Shown here piece after piece: positions 16,062 to 25,216 of a stretch of DNA of 64,000 nucleotides (the first letter of the stretch is position 1; each line of letters begins with the position of its first letter). The notes below the pieces were generated by a model. It did not search any database and was not told the origin of the DNA. It worked only from the letters and a program-made list of their open reading frames with translations. Both the position numbers and the translations under genes were made by a program. Source of the stretch: CBDCGJ01 sp965238305 (GTDB lineage: Bacteria > Pseudomonadota > Alphaproteobacteria > GCA-2731375); the NCBI GenBank assembly GCA_965238305.1, contig CBDEHK010000001.1:1054001-1118000 (forward strand), in the 5' to 3' direction.

Positions 16062-17966
16062 TCAATCCGCCGCTTTTGGAAAGCCGATTTCCGCCAACGC
16101 GGCAGCGATTTCGTCCAGGATGATCGGATCGTCTATGGTCGCCGGTATCTTATATTCCTTGCCATCGGCGATACTGCTCATGGTACCGCGCAGGATTTTG
16201 CCGGAGCGGGTTTTTGGTAACCGATCGACCACGACGCAATCGCGGAAGGCCGCAACTGGGCCAATTTTTTCCCGCACCAGGGCGACACATTCGCGCACCA
16301 CTTGGTCCGGGGCACCATCGGCACCCGACTTCAAGACCACTAAACCCACTGGTACCTGGCCTTTTAATTTGTCAGCAACGCCCATGACAGCGCATTCGGC
16401 GACATCAGCATGACCGGATAGTACTTCTTCCATGCCGCCGGTGGAAAGGCGATGGCCGGCGACGTTGATGATATCGTCGGTTCGGCTCATAATATAGATA
16501 TAACCATCCTCATCCAGGAAGCCGGCATCGGCGGTTTTGTAATATCCTGGAAATTCCGCCAGATACGACTCAACATAACGACCATCATTTTGCCAAAGCG
16601 TCGGCAGCGCGCCGGGCGGCAAGGGCAGTTTCACCACGATGGCGCCAGTATCGCCTGCCGGCACCTCGTTATTCTGTTCGTCAACAACGCGGATATCGTA
16701 GCCGGGCACGGCTTTTGTCGGTGAGCCATATTTAACCGGCAAGGCCCCTAGGCCCATACAGTTCGCCGCCATCGGCCAGCCGGTCTCAGTTTGCCACCAA
16801 TGATCGATGACCGGTTTTTCAAGCTGTTGTTCGGCCCATTGAATGGTGTCTGGATCGGCCCGCTCGCCCGCCAGGAAGAGAATGCGGAACTGGCTGAGAT
16901 CATATTTCTGCAGAAACTCACCATTCGGGTCATCCCGCTTGATGGCGCGGAACGCGGTCGGCGCGGTGAACAGAGAGACAACTTTATGCTGCGCGATCAC
17001 CCGCCAATAGACCCCCGCATCGGGCGTTCCCACTGGCTTGCCTTCGAACAGGATTGAGGTACAGCCATGGAACAGCGGCGCATAGACGATGTATGAATGA
17101 CCGACCACCCAACCGACGTCGGAGGCGGCCCACCAAGCTTCGCCCGGGTTGACGTCATAAACGTTCTTCATGCTCCATTTCAGCGCCACCAAATGGCCGC
17201 CATTGTCGCGGACCACGCCTTTCGGTTCGCCTGTGGTGCCCGACGTATAAAGCACATAAAGCGGGTCGGTCGCTTTCACCGGCACGCAGTCCGCTGGTGC
17301 GGCCGAGGCGACCAAATTGGCCCAATCATGATCGCGGCCTTCGATCATTGAAGCGGTTTCCATCGGCCGCTGCAGGATGATGCAATGGTCCGGCTTGTGA
17401 CTGGATAGAGCGATGGCGCCGTCCAATAGCGGTTTATATTCGACCACTCGACCGGGCTCAATGCCGCAAGATGCCGACATGATAACCTTCGGCTTGGCAT
17501 CGTCGATCCGGGTCGCCAGCTCGTTCGCGGCAAAACCACCGAAAACCACGGAATGGACGGCACCGATACGCGCGCAGGCCAACATAGCGATAGCGGTTTC
17601 CATCACCATTGGCATATAGATGATTACGCGGTCGCCCTTTTCGACGCCAAGGTCACGCAACATTCCGGCACAACGCGCCGTCGCGTCTTGTAGTTCAGCA
17701 TAGGTCAGGGTGAGGATTGTATCGGTAACCGGACTGTCGTAAATGATTGCCGCCTGGGCACCGCGCCCGGCTTCGACATGTCGATCGACAGCATTGTAAC
17801 AAGTATTGGTTTCGCCCCCGACAAACCAGCGAGAGAATGGCTTGTTGCTGTCGTCAAAGACTTTGTCCCAGCGTTTGTACCAGTGGATTTCTTCCGCCGC
17901 CGCGGCCCAGAACGCTTCCGGGTCTTTCTGCCACGCACCATAGATCTCATCATATTGACCGGCCAT
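16062..17966 (-). CDS. prpE: Propionyl-CoA synthetase
   Basis: A 634-residue AMP-forming acyl-CoA synthetase. The N-terminus (DPEAFWAAAAEEIHWYKRWDKVFDDS) and FVGGETNTCYNAVDRHV are typical of PrpE rather than Acs. YTSGTTGEPKG is the phosphate loop and KTRSGKILRGTM carries the catalytic, acetylatable lysine. It makes propionyl-CoA from propionate, ATP and CoA in the cytosol, which could supply the carboxyltransferase at 3004. The start at 17966 (MAGQYDEIYG) was chosen because it matches the family start; the frame runs up to 18080 without a good ribosome site. Confidence 0.9.
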   Translation of the reverse strand: MAGQYDEIYGAWQKDPEAFWAAAAEEIHWYKRWDKVFDDSNKPFSRWFVGGETNTCYNAVDRHVEAGRGAQAAIIYDSPVTDTILTLTYAELQDATARCAGMLRDLGVEKGDRVIIYMPMVMETAIAMLACARIGAVHSVVFGGFAANELATRIDDAKPKVIMSASCGIEPGRVVEYKPLLDGAIALSSHKPDHCIILQRPMETASMIEGRDHDWANLVASAAPADCVPVKATDPLYVLYTSGTTGEPKGVVRDNGGHLVALKWSMKNVYDVNPGEAWWAASDVGWVVGHSYIVYAPLFHGCTSILFEGKPVGTPDAGVYWRVIAQHKVVSLFTAPTAFRAIKRDDPNGEFLQKYDLSQFRILFLAGERADPDTIQWAEQQLEKPVIDHWWQTETGWPMAANCMGLGALPVKYGSPTKAVPGYDIRVVDEQNNEVPAGDTGAIVVKLPLPPGALPTLWQNDGRYVESYLAEFPGYYKTADAGFLDEDGYIYIMSRTDDIINVAGHRLSTGGMEEVLSGHADVAECAVMGVADKLKGQVPVGLVVLKSGADGAPDQVVRECVALVREKIGPVAAFRDCVVVDRLPKTRSGKILRGTMSSIADGKEYKIPATIDDPIILDEIAAALAEIGFPKAAD

Positions 17967-18097
17967 CTTCGCACCTTCAACTGCAATTGTTTCTGTCAAC
18001 TTGTCATAGCAAGTTGCAGGCCCGAAGAGTAGGAAGAATTGGCCCTGAGATAGCCAACGCGGCCGCAGGCATGACTGCAAACGAGTTGATTGTCGCT

Positions 18098-18652
18098 TTA
18101 GATTAAAACTACATCATCCTCGTCCAGGTTGGTCTCTTCGACACCAATGATTTTTTCCGGCGATGCTTGAAAGGCGGCCAGGCGACGCTCGACAGCGACC
18201 GGGATATCGCTGCGCCGGCGATCCGGGCCAAAATAGTCGTCTGATTGGACAAATAGGCGCGGTCGTTCGATAATTTCTTTGACGCGCAACATCAAGGATC
18301 GGGCTGAAATCGGCTTGGCGACAAATTCATTGACGCCGGCGTCGCGGGCTTCGAATACATTTTCGAGCGAACTATGCCCGGTCATCATGATTATTGGGAC
18401 GTAGGGATTTGTGCTATTTTCGTTATTGCGAATACAATCGACGAGCTTGATGCCGTCCATCGGTGTCATCAACCAGTCGACAACAAGAATATCGGCGGCA
18501 AAATCCTTGAGTGTAGCAAAGGCCTCGCGGCCGTTTTCACATTCGCAGAAACGATGAACCCCCATGGCGCTGAGGATTGTTCTGACCAATCCGCGCATGT
18601 GGCAATTATCGTCCACAATCATGATTTTCAAAGCTTCAAAACCGGCCGACAT
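18098..18652 (-). CDS. CheY-like response regulator with YFGPDRRR tail
   Basis: A 184-residue single-domain response regulator. The acidic pocket is at DD14-15, the phosphoacceptor is D59 (ILVVDWLMTPMDG), the threonine is in MMTGH, and the lysine is in VAKPIS. After the receiver (residues 8-130) comes a tail with YFGPDRRRSD, a short motif recurrent in orphan receivers of alphaproteobacteria, and an acidic end. There is no output domain, so it likely acts through protein contacts. It lies between prpE and an acyl-CoA synthetase gene; no histidine kinase is adjacent. Confidence 0.87.
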   Translation of the reverse strand: MSAGFEALKIMIVDDNCHMRGLVRTILSAMGVHRFCECENGREAFATLKDFAADILVVDWLMTPMDGIKLVDCIRNNENSTNPYVPIIMMTGHSSLENVFEARDAGVNEFVAKPISARSLMLRVKEIIERPRLFVQSDDYFGPDRRRSDIPVAVERRLAAFQASPEKIIGVEETNLDEDDVVLI

Positions 18653-18861
18653 AGATAATACGCTCTGTTGTCTTTATAATTTAAGTCCGTAGCTTCGAAT
18701 ATTCTTTGGTAAAACGAATCAGTTGGTATGTGTTATTTTAACGGTCATTACTTCTCAATACATCAACTTTTTCGCATCACGACATTCCGGAAGCAACTTG
18801 GCGGCAGGGCGGAATTTTGTTAGGAGGGCGACAAGCGTGTTCTCAATCGAAAGGCAGCACA

Positions 18862-20487
18862 ATGAGTATTTACGACAGTGATTTGGATTTGAATAATGCA
18901 AATTTTCAAACCCTATCCCCACTTAGCCTTATTCGACGTTCCGCGGAAGTGTACCCACAACGACCAGCAATGATCCATGGTGCGATCCGTCGAAACTGGG
19001 GCGAGACCTATGCGCGATGCCGCCGTCTTGCGTCAGCACTGACAAATCTAGGCATCGGCAAGGGCGATACCGTTGCGATCATGAGCCCGAACACACCGGC
19101 GATGTTTGAAGCGCATTTTGGCGTGCCGGCGACGGGCGCGGTGTTGAACGCGCTGAATTATCGCCTCGATGCGGCCAATCTGGGGTTCATTCTGGATCAC
19201 GGTGAGGCGAAAATTTTGCTGACGGATACGGAATTTGCCCCGGTAATCCGTTCAGCGTTATCGCAGGCGACAGTGAAACCATTGGTGATCGATATCGACG
19301 ATCCGGAATTTCAGGGCGCCGGCGAACGATTGGGGGAACAGGAATACGAGGACTTCCTGGCCACCGGTGACGATAATTTTCCGTGGGTTTTACCGGCCGA
19401 CGAGTGGCAGGCGATTTCGCTCAACTATACCTCCGGGACTACCGGCAACCCGAAGGGGGTGGTCTATCACCACCGCGGCGCCTATTTGAATGCATTGAAT
19501 AATGTGATTTCCTGGCGAATGCCGAGCCATCCGGTCTATCTCTGGACCTTGCCGATGTTCCATTGCAATGGCTGGTGTTTCCCGTGGACTCTAGCGGCCA
19601 TCGCCGGTGTCAATGTTTGCTTGCGGGCGGTGATCGCCAAAGATATTTATAACGCCATTGCCGACCATAAAGTCAGCCACCTGTGCGGTGCCCCTATCGT
19701 CATGCAGATGATCTCCGGAGCGGGCCGCGACGAGCGCCGTGAGTTTGACCACCAAATCGCCATGATGACGGCCGCCGCACCACCGCCGGCCGCGGTGCTG
19801 GAAGAAATGGCCCGTCAGGGCTTCGACATCACCCATGTCTATGGCTTAACCGAAACTTATGGCCCTTGTGTCGTCAACGCCTGGCAGGAAGAATGGGACG
19901 AATTGTCGCCGGCGGATCAGGCCCGGGAGAAAGCCAAGCAGGGCGTCGCCTCGGAAATGCAGGAAGGGTTGATGATTGCCGATCCCGAAACGCTTCAACC
20001 GATACCAAAGGATGGAGAAAGCATCGGCGAAGTGATGATGCGCGGCAATATTGTCATGCGCGGCTATTTGAAGAACGCGCGCGCAACGGAAGAATCTTTC
20101 GCAGGCGGCTGGTTTCATTCCGGCGATTTAGGTGTCTGGCACCCCAATGGTTATATCGAGCTTAAGGATCGCTCGAAAGATATCATCATTTCCGGTGGCG
20201 AGAATATTTCTTCGATTGAAGTCGAAGACTGCATCTATGCGCACCCGGCCACTGCCGCGGTCGCTGTCGTAGCCAAACCGGACAAAAAATGGGGTGAAAC
20301 GCCGCTCGCCTTTGTCGAGCTGAAGCCCGGAAGCAATGCCACGGCGGAACAAATCATCCAGCATTGCCGCGATCGCATTGCGCATTATAAATGCCCCCGC
20401 GAAGTTCGCTTTGGTGATGTGCCGAAGACTTCAACCGGAAAAATTCAGAAGTTCATTCTGCGCGATCAAGTGCGCGGCGGAGCCTAA
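18862..20487 (+). CDS. AMP-dependent acyl-CoA synthetase
   Basis: A 541-residue member of the adenylate-forming ligase family acting on fatty or small organic acids. Motifs present are YTSGTTGNPKG (phosphate loop), TETYGP (adenine binding), GWFHSGDLG, and KTSTGKIQKF with the catalytic lysine. The N-terminus (MSIYDSDLDLNNANFQTLSPLSLIRR) marks the subgroup that includes medium-chain and methylmercaptopropionate ligases; the substrate cannot be fixed. The start at 18862 has AAAGGC 7-8 bases upstream and fits family starts; the frame extends to 18817. It reads away from the response regulator gene. Confidence 0.87.
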   Translation: MSIYDSDLDLNNANFQTLSPLSLIRRSAEVYPQRPAMIHGAIRRNWGETYARCRRLASALTNLGIGKGDTVAIMSPNTPAMFEAHFGVPATGAVLNALNYRLDAANLGFILDHGEAKILLTDTEFAPVIRSALSQATVKPLVIDIDDPEFQGAGERLGEQEYEDFLATGDDNFPWVLPADEWQAISLNYTSGTTGNPKGVVYHHRGAYLNALNNVISWRMPSHPVYLWTLPMFHCNGWCFPWTLAAIAGVNVCLRAVIAKDIYNAIADHKVSHLCGAPIVMQMISGAGRDERREFDHQIAMMTAAAPPPAAVLEEMARQGFDITHVYGLTETYGPCVVNAWQEEWDELSPADQAREKAKQGVASEMQEGLMIADPETLQPIPKDGESIGEVMMRGNIVMRGYLKNARATEESFAGGWFHSGDLGVWHPNGYIELKDRSKDIIISGGENISSIEVEDCIYAHPATAAVAVVAKPDKKWGETPLAFVELKPGSNATAEQIIQHCRDRIAHYKCPREVRFGDVPKTSTGKIQKFILRDQVRGGA

Positions 20488-20649
20488 TACTTTTGGATAT
20501 GGGACAGGTGTTAACCAAATATTCTGATCGGGCGGGAGTTAAACCAACCCGTTTGCGCTAGACGATTTCTCGAAATGTTTAGCGCCTTGGTTTTCGGGCC
20601 GGCGCTATGCCTTTAAAGGTTCAGTGCCGACCATCGTTACCGGTTGGAC

Positions 20650-20820
20650 TTAGCTCACATGCTCCAACTGGTTAATCCGATCTTTCAATCGGAGTTTTTC
20701 TTTTTTTAGTTCGGATATTCGCATCTCGTCCGGCGTGGCAATAAGTTGTTCCTGATTGATCAGGTCCTCTAACGATTTGTGTTGCGCGCGCAAAGAATCT
20801 ATCTGCGATTCGACACTCAT
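20650..20820 (-). CDS. DUF465 (YdcH-like) small protein
   Basis: A 56-residue highly charged helical protein beginning MSVESQIDSLRAQHKSLED and ending RINQLEHVS. The pattern of an early QHKSLE, a central PDEMRISELKKEKLRLKD and a helical end is that of DUF465. Function is unknown; the protein is probably a short coiled-coil hairpin. An ideal ribosome site, AGGAGGTGACGA, directly precedes the ATG, which makes the call solid despite the small size. A second DUF465 gene lies 184 bases away on the opposite strand, reading outward. Confidence 0.82.
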   Translation of the reverse strand: MSVESQIDSLRAQHKSLEDLINQEQLIATPDEMRISELKKEKLRLKDRINQLEHVS

Positions 20821-21004
20821 TCGTCACCTCCTTTGGATATGTGCAGCACTATTAAAACACCTCCGGGGGTAAGAGTCAGCAACCGTGTTTGTGGCAAGTG
20901 AAAAATCTTGTCTGCATCGGCGATTTAACGTGGATGCAGAGTTCCGCCGCCGCCAAAGCTATGATAAGTTCCCTATCATCAAAATTATTGAGAAACCAAA
21001 AACC

Positions 21005-21211
21005 ATGTCGCAACTCGATTCCGAGGAGTTGAAACAAAAACTGCTTGAGCTGCAGGAAGAACATCGTGACTTGGATGGCGCAATCAGTGCCCTGGTCGAG
21101 CAGGCGGCGTACGATCAGTTGAAACTACAGCGGTTGAAAAAACGTAAACTGTTGTTACGTGATTTTATCCAACGAATTGAAGCTATGCTGCAACCGGATA
21201 TTATCGCCTAG
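21005..21211 (+). CDS. DUF465 (YdcH-like) small protein
   Basis: A 68-residue charged helical protein with the family pattern LLELQEEHRDLDGAISAL followed by YDQLKLQRLKKRKLLLRD. The start at 21005 (MSQLDSEELKQ) is set by alignment to the family; a longer frame from 20885 has no ribosome site and unrelated residues. Only a weak purine stretch precedes the ATG. It is paired divergently with the DUF465 gene at 20650 and converges on the GGDEF gene (13 bases between the ends). Function is unknown. Confidence 0.75.
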   Translation: MSQLDSEELKQKLLELQEEHRDLDGAISALVEQAAYDQLKLQRLKKRKLLLRDFIQRIEAMLQPDIIA

Positions 21212-21224
21212 ACGGCGTGACCGT

Positions 21225-21980
21225 TTAAGGCTCTGTGGCATCTTGTCCACGTTCATCGCCTGGCAAATCTTCCAAATTATCGCGCATCGCCTGACCGGCG
21301 GCTTCCATCATTTGGTTGACACTGAAGCCAGGCCGGAAGGTTGCCGTGCCAAAAGTCGCGCGAAGAACAAATGAATGCTCTTCATGCGTAATGCTGCTGC
21401 CACCGATTGCGATGGCCAATTCACTGGCTTTTAGGGCGGCACCGGTGGCATCAGTGCGCCACAAAATAACACCAAACTCGTCGCCACCGAGGCGACCCAC
21501 GGTATCCGATTCGCGCAACTGGTCCAACAGCGTGTTGGCAACATAGCGTAGGGCTTGGTCGCCGGCGGTAAATCCAAATTCTCGATTGATCGCTTTGAAG
21601 CCATCGATATCGAGATAAATCAAACTGGTCGGTTCATGATAACGCTCACCAAATGCAATCACGCGGGTCAGCTCGCGGACAAAAGCCCGACGATTGGCGA
21701 CCGGGACTAAGGTGTCCTGATCTGCTAATCGTTCCAGAAAAGAGATGCGTCGCTGGCTATTTTCCAGGTCATGGCGTAAGGCGTCGGCCTCTTCCATCAG
21801 CGATACAATTGCGGTCCGCACGCGGGGTGTCAATTCAACTTCCGGGATGCCCATTATCGAAACCGAATCTGACGGGGTCTCGACAACAAGATTCTTCGCA
21901 CGTTGATAATGATTGGACGCGCCATGTTCGCGCCGGCTATGACGAATTCGGTCTATTGAACTGGGCTCGTCAACTCTCAT
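21225..21980 (-). CDS. Diguanylate cyclase (GGDEF domain)
   Basis: A 251-residue cytosolic protein. Residues 1-80 are charged with a coiled-coil segment (LMEEADALRHDLENSQRRISFLERLAD), and the GGDEF domain follows. The active-site loop is an intact GGDEF, and RESD lies five residues before it, the RxxD inhibitory c-di-GMP site. The enzyme should therefore make c-di-GMP from GTP with product inhibition. There is no membrane or sensory domain, so it may be controlled through the N-terminal helix. It diverges from purE, with about 200 bases between the starts. Confidence 0.9.
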   Translation of the reverse strand: MRVDEPSSIDRIRHSRREHGASNHYQRAKNLVVETPSDSVSIMGIPEVELTPRVRTAIVSLMEEADALRHDLENSQRRISFLERLADQDTLVPVANRRAFVRELTRVIAFGERYHEPTSLIYLDIDGFKAINREFGFTAGDQALRYVANTLLDQLRESDTVGRLGGDEFGVILWRTDATGAALKASELAIAIGGSSITHEEHSFVLRATFGTATFRPGFSVNQMMEAAGQAMRDNLEDLPGDERGQDATEP

Positions 21981-22179
21981 GGTATCTACACCGCGCCAGC
22001 TGCCATCACGACCTCAAATTCAGTGATATTCAGTGGCGTCCGCGCTCATCCTTCTTAAACCAAATATTTCAAGCCCCATTTTAACCTCATTCGCAAGGGG
22101 TTGTCGAAACTTATCCGATAGCTATAAACTAGCCGTTTTCCCGTTCCAGATAGGAATGGGCGTTATATCGGAGTGCGAA

Positions 22180-22680
22180 ATGAGTGAAGCAAAAGCCCGT
22201 GTCGGTGTTATCATGGGTAGCCGGTCGGATTGGGAAACGATGCGTCACGCGGTTGACGTGCTCACGGAATTAGGCGTCCCATGCGAGACCCAGGTGGTGT
22301 CAGCTCACCGCACGCCCGACCGCATGTATGACTACGCGAAATCCGCAAAACGCCGGGGATTGCAAGCGATAATCGCCGGCGCCGGTGGGGCTGCCCATCT
22401 ACCTGGAATGACTGCCTCGATGACAACAATTCCGGTTTTTGGCGTGCCCGTCGAAAGCAAAGCCCTAAGCGGCATGGATAGTTTGTTGTCGATCGTCCAG
22501 ATGCCGGCCGGAATTCCGGTTGGAACCCTCGCCATTGGTCGAGCCGGGGCAACCAATGCAGGTTTGTTGGCCGCTTCTGTTGTTGCCTTGGGTGATGCAA
22601 AAGTGGCCCGGGCGGTTGCCCGTCATCGCAAAAATCAAACGAACGCTATCCCGCTTTCACCGCAGGCCGATGAAAATTGA
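22180..22680 (+). CDS. purE: N5-carboxyaminoimidazole ribonucleotide mutase
   Basis: A 166-residue class I PurE that moves the carboxyl of N5-CAIR to give CAIR in purine synthesis. The substrate motif GSRSDWETM, SAHRTPDRM and the GAGGAAHLPGM loop are intact. The start at 22180 (MSEAKARVGVIMG) has GGAG upstream and matches family starts; the frame extends back to 22033 without support. purK follows at once, as in most bacteria. Confidence 0.93.
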   Translation: MSEAKARVGVIMGSRSDWETMRHAVDVLTELGVPCETQVVSAHRTPDRMYDYAKSAKRRGLQAIIAGAGGAAHLPGMTASMTTIPVFGVPVESKALSGMDSLLSIVQMPAGIPVGTLAIGRAGATNAGLLAASVVALGDAKVARAVARHRKNQTNAIPLSPQADEN

Positions 22681-22681
22681 C

Positions 22682-23773
22682 ATGGCCAGCAATTCGAACA
22701 TGATCGCACCCGGTGCGACGATTGGTATATTGGGCGGCGGTCAATTGGGTCGGATGCTGGCGTTGGCCGCCGCCCCGCTTGGCTACCGATGTCATATTTA
22801 TGAACCTGAACCCAATGCACCGGCGGGTGATGTCAGTGCGCGGCTGACAACCGCTTACTATAGCGACGAGATTGCCTTGGCCGCGTTTGCCACGGAAGTC
22901 GACGTGGTGACCTATGAATTCGAAAATGTGCCCGGTGAAACGGCGGAAACCTTGGCGCAGATCACACCGGTGCGCCCGGCGCCGAATGCACTGGCGATCG
23001 CGCAGGATCGACTGACCGAAAAGGAGTTTGCCCGCAGTCTAAATGTCCAGACCGTCGCTTATGCAAGGGTCGATGATTTGGACGGCCTTCGCCTGGCGAT
23101 CGAAAAAATCGACTTGCCGGCGATCTTGAAAACCCGTCGCCTGGGTTATGACGGCAAAGGTCAAGTCACTATTAAGAACGTCGATGAAGCCGCGGCCGCC
23201 TGGCAGACGATCGAACGGGAGCCGGCAATCCTTGAATCGTTTGTCGATTTTAGCAAGGAGATTTCGGTGGTCGCCGCCCGCAGCAACAATGGGGAAATCA
23301 AATGTTATCCCCCGGCCGAGAACGAACATGAAGACCATATCCTCGCCCGCACCCGCCTGCCAGCGCTGATCTCGCCGGAGGTTCAGCAGACAGCGACTGG
23401 GATTGCCTTCAAATTTCTCGAGGCGATGGATTATGTTGGCGTTCTGACCATTGAAATGTTTGTTACCGCCGACAATCAGGTTCTGGTGAACGAAATCGCA
23501 CCGCGCGTGCATAATTCCGGGCATTGGACCATCGAAGGGGCGCCAACAAGTCAGTTCGAGCAACATATTCGCGCGATCTGCGGCTTGCCGCTTGGTGATC
23601 CACTGCCCTATGGGCGCATTGAAATGACGAACCTTATTGGTGACGATGCCAAGGCGTGGGCCGAAATCGTGGCCGATCCGACTGCCCATCTGCATTTGTA
23701 CGGCAAGGCAGAAATCCGTCCTGGTCGCAAGATGGGCCACGTCACTCGCATCTGGCCATCTGGCGACGAATAA
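22682..23773 (+). CDS. purK: N5-carboxyaminoimidazole ribonucleotide synthase
   Basis: A 363-residue ATP-grasp enzyme that carboxylates AIR with bicarbonate and ATP. The N-terminal GILGGGQLGRMLALAA, the central KTRRLGYDGKGQ lysine loop and the C-terminal NEIAPRVHNSGHWT metal/ATP site are clear. The exact start is uncertain: ATGs at 22670 (overlapping purE), 22682 and 22700 are in frame, and 22682 was chosen as the first one after the purE stop. It ends 27 bases before a 20-bp inverted repeat. Confidence 0.92.
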   Translation: MASNSNMIAPGATIGILGGGQLGRMLALAAAPLGYRCHIYEPEPNAPAGDVSARLTTAYYSDEIALAAFATEVDVVTYEFENVPGETAETLAQITPVRPAPNALAIAQDRLTEKEFARSLNVQTVAYARVDDLDGLRLAIEKIDLPAILKTRRLGYDGKGQVTIKNVDEAAAAWQTIEREPAILESFVDFSKEISVVAARSNNGEIKCYPPAENEHEDHILARTRLPALISPEVQQTATGIAFKFLEAMDYVGVLTIEMFVTADNQVLVNEIAPRVHNSGHWTIEGAPTSQFEQHIRAICGLPLGDPLPYGRIEMTNLIGDDAKAWAEIVADPTAHLHLYGKAEIRPGRKMGHVTRIWPSGDE

Positions 23774-23799
23774 CGATTCTCATTGCCAGCCAGTATCAC

Positions 23800-23852
23800 C
23801 TCCGACCCGATATTCCTAATAATCGCATATCTTTAGGAATATCGGGTCGGAG
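23800..23852. repeat. 20-bp perfect inverted repeat between purK and coq9
   Basis: CTCCGACCCGATATTCCTAA (23800-23819) is exactly complementary to 23833-23852 around a 13-base loop. It lies in the gap between two converging genes, where it may serve as a bidirectional terminator or transcript-end stabiliser. Neither side has a T tract, so it is not a standard intrinsic terminator. Confidence 0.85.
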
Positions 23853-23903
23853 TAAATAGAAGTAACTTGAAGACATAAATCGGGATTTGCGAGGCGGGAA
23901 GGA

Positions 23904-24563
23904 TTAACGGCTCGGTTCCGCCGCTCGATGGCGGCAGCGGCCTAAAAGCTCCCAGGGTGAGGGCAGTTTACGCCGGCGCCCGTCGCGTTTGAACTTGCGT
24001 TGCTGGATCTTCATCACCCCGCCAATACGCCGATCGAGAAAGGCCCAACTTTCCTGAAAATCCTCACTCTCGTCGTTCAGCCAAAACAGCAAGGTCGAGA
24101 GATAGACAGCGGAGAGCAGTCCCCGCTTAGTATACCAGTTGAAGTCAGTGGCATTGTCGCCGGCCAGGCGCCAGATCGCGTCCATGGTGCGGCCAAGGCG
24201 GCGAATGGCGAGCGGCGCATGCCCGGGCAGGGCGATCTTAGCCAGGGCGCGGCGCACAGCTTCGCGATGCGGGCCGGCCTGATCCAGGCGAAGACGAATG
24301 ATTGCGGTGATGCGTTCGCGGATTTTCATTCCCGCCAAGTCCAGCTCAGCGCAGCCCTCAATCATCAACCGATCTGCTTCGCTCAGATAAAAATCGAGCA
24401 AGTCGCGAGAACCTTCAGGAAAGGCGCGCGCTGCCATGATATCGTCGTAACCGGCCTGCCGTGCCGCGCGCGCCAAGGCTTTGTCGCCCCAGCCATCAAA
24501 TGGGGCATTGTCGATGGCAATCGCCAAAATAGCACGTTTCTCAGTTATCAAGTGCGCGCTCAT
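23904..24563 (-). CDS. COQ9 family ubiquinone biosynthesis protein
   Basis: A 219-residue protein of the COQ9 family, which has a TetR-like helical fold and binds lipids or quinone intermediates to support ubiquinone synthesis. The core TMDAIWRLAGDNATDFNWYTKRGLLSAVYLSTLLFW, split around residues 125-160, is the conserved COQ9 block; NWYTKR is its hallmark. The start overlaps the def stop by four bases (ATGA), suggesting translational coupling at the end of the leftward respiratory gene group. Confidence 0.88.
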   Translation of the reverse strand: MSAHLITEKRAILAIAIDNAPFDGWGDKALARAARQAGYDDIMAARAFPEGSRDLLDFYLSEADRLMIEGCAELDLAGMKIRERITAIIRLRLDQAGPHREAVRRALAKIALPGHAPLAIRRLGRTMDAIWRLAGDNATDFNWYTKRGLLSAVYLSTLLFWLNDESEDFQESWAFLDRRIGGVMKIQQRKFKRDGRRRKLPSPWELLGRCRHRAAEPSR

Positions 24564-25159
24564 GCTACATTCTCCTCACTGCTATCGACTTCATCTTCAA
24601 TATTGCGATCGGTACTAGTTACCACCATATCTTGGGCGGCAACATAATGGCGGTATTCGCTGTCAAAAATCAAATGTGACAAATCGTCCATACGTTGGGG
24701 ATAAAGAACGCCGTCCAAATGATCGCATTCATGCTGCACGACGCGAGCGTGAAAACCGCTTGCTTCTCGATCGATCAGTTTACCGTTTTGATCGTAACCG
24801 CGATAGCGAACATGGCGATGGCGGGGCACCAAACCGCGCAGGCCTGGGACCGACAAACAGCCTTCCCAGTCAATTTCAAGCTCGTCACTCAAGACTTCGA
24901 TGACCGGGTTGATCAGGACGGTCAGGACATCGTCATCTTCCTCAATATCGGGGTCTTGAGAAAACGGCGCAACAAACATAACGACGCGTTTTGGGACATA
25001 AACCTGAGGGGCGGCCAGGCCGGCACCTTGCGCATCCACCATGGTGTCTTGCATATGGTTGAGCAAACTTTGAATTTCCGGGGCGCCAGGATCAGGCACG
25101 TCTTCAGCCCGCTGCCGCAGCACCGGATGCCCCATTTTTGCAATTTTCAAGATCGCCAT
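24560..25159 (-). CDS. def: Peptide deformylase
   Basis: A 199-residue metalloenzyme that removes the formyl group from nascent proteins. All three motifs are intact: GAGLAAPQ (residues 45-52), EGCLS (99-103, metal cysteine C101) and HECDH (143-147). A 10-residue acidic insertion (DPDIEEDDDV, about 69-78) and an acidic C-terminal tail make it longer than E. coli Def (169). It overlaps coq9 by four bases and follows pntB by 57 bases. Confidence 0.93.
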   Translation of the reverse strand: MAILKIAKMGHPVLRQRAEDVPDPGAPEIQSLLNHMQDTMVDAQGAGLAAPQVYVPKRVVMFVAPFSQDPDIEEDDDVLTVLINPVIEVLSDELEIDWEGCLSVPGLRGLVPRHRHVRYRGYDQNGKLIDREASGFHARVVQHECDHLDGVLYPQRMDDLSHLIFDSEYRHYVAAQDMVVTSTDRNIEDEVDSSEENVA

Positions 25160-25216
25160 ATTAATCCACCGCTAAATCTCGCGTCCAAGTTGGGACCGGA
25201 TCGCATCGCTACGTGG

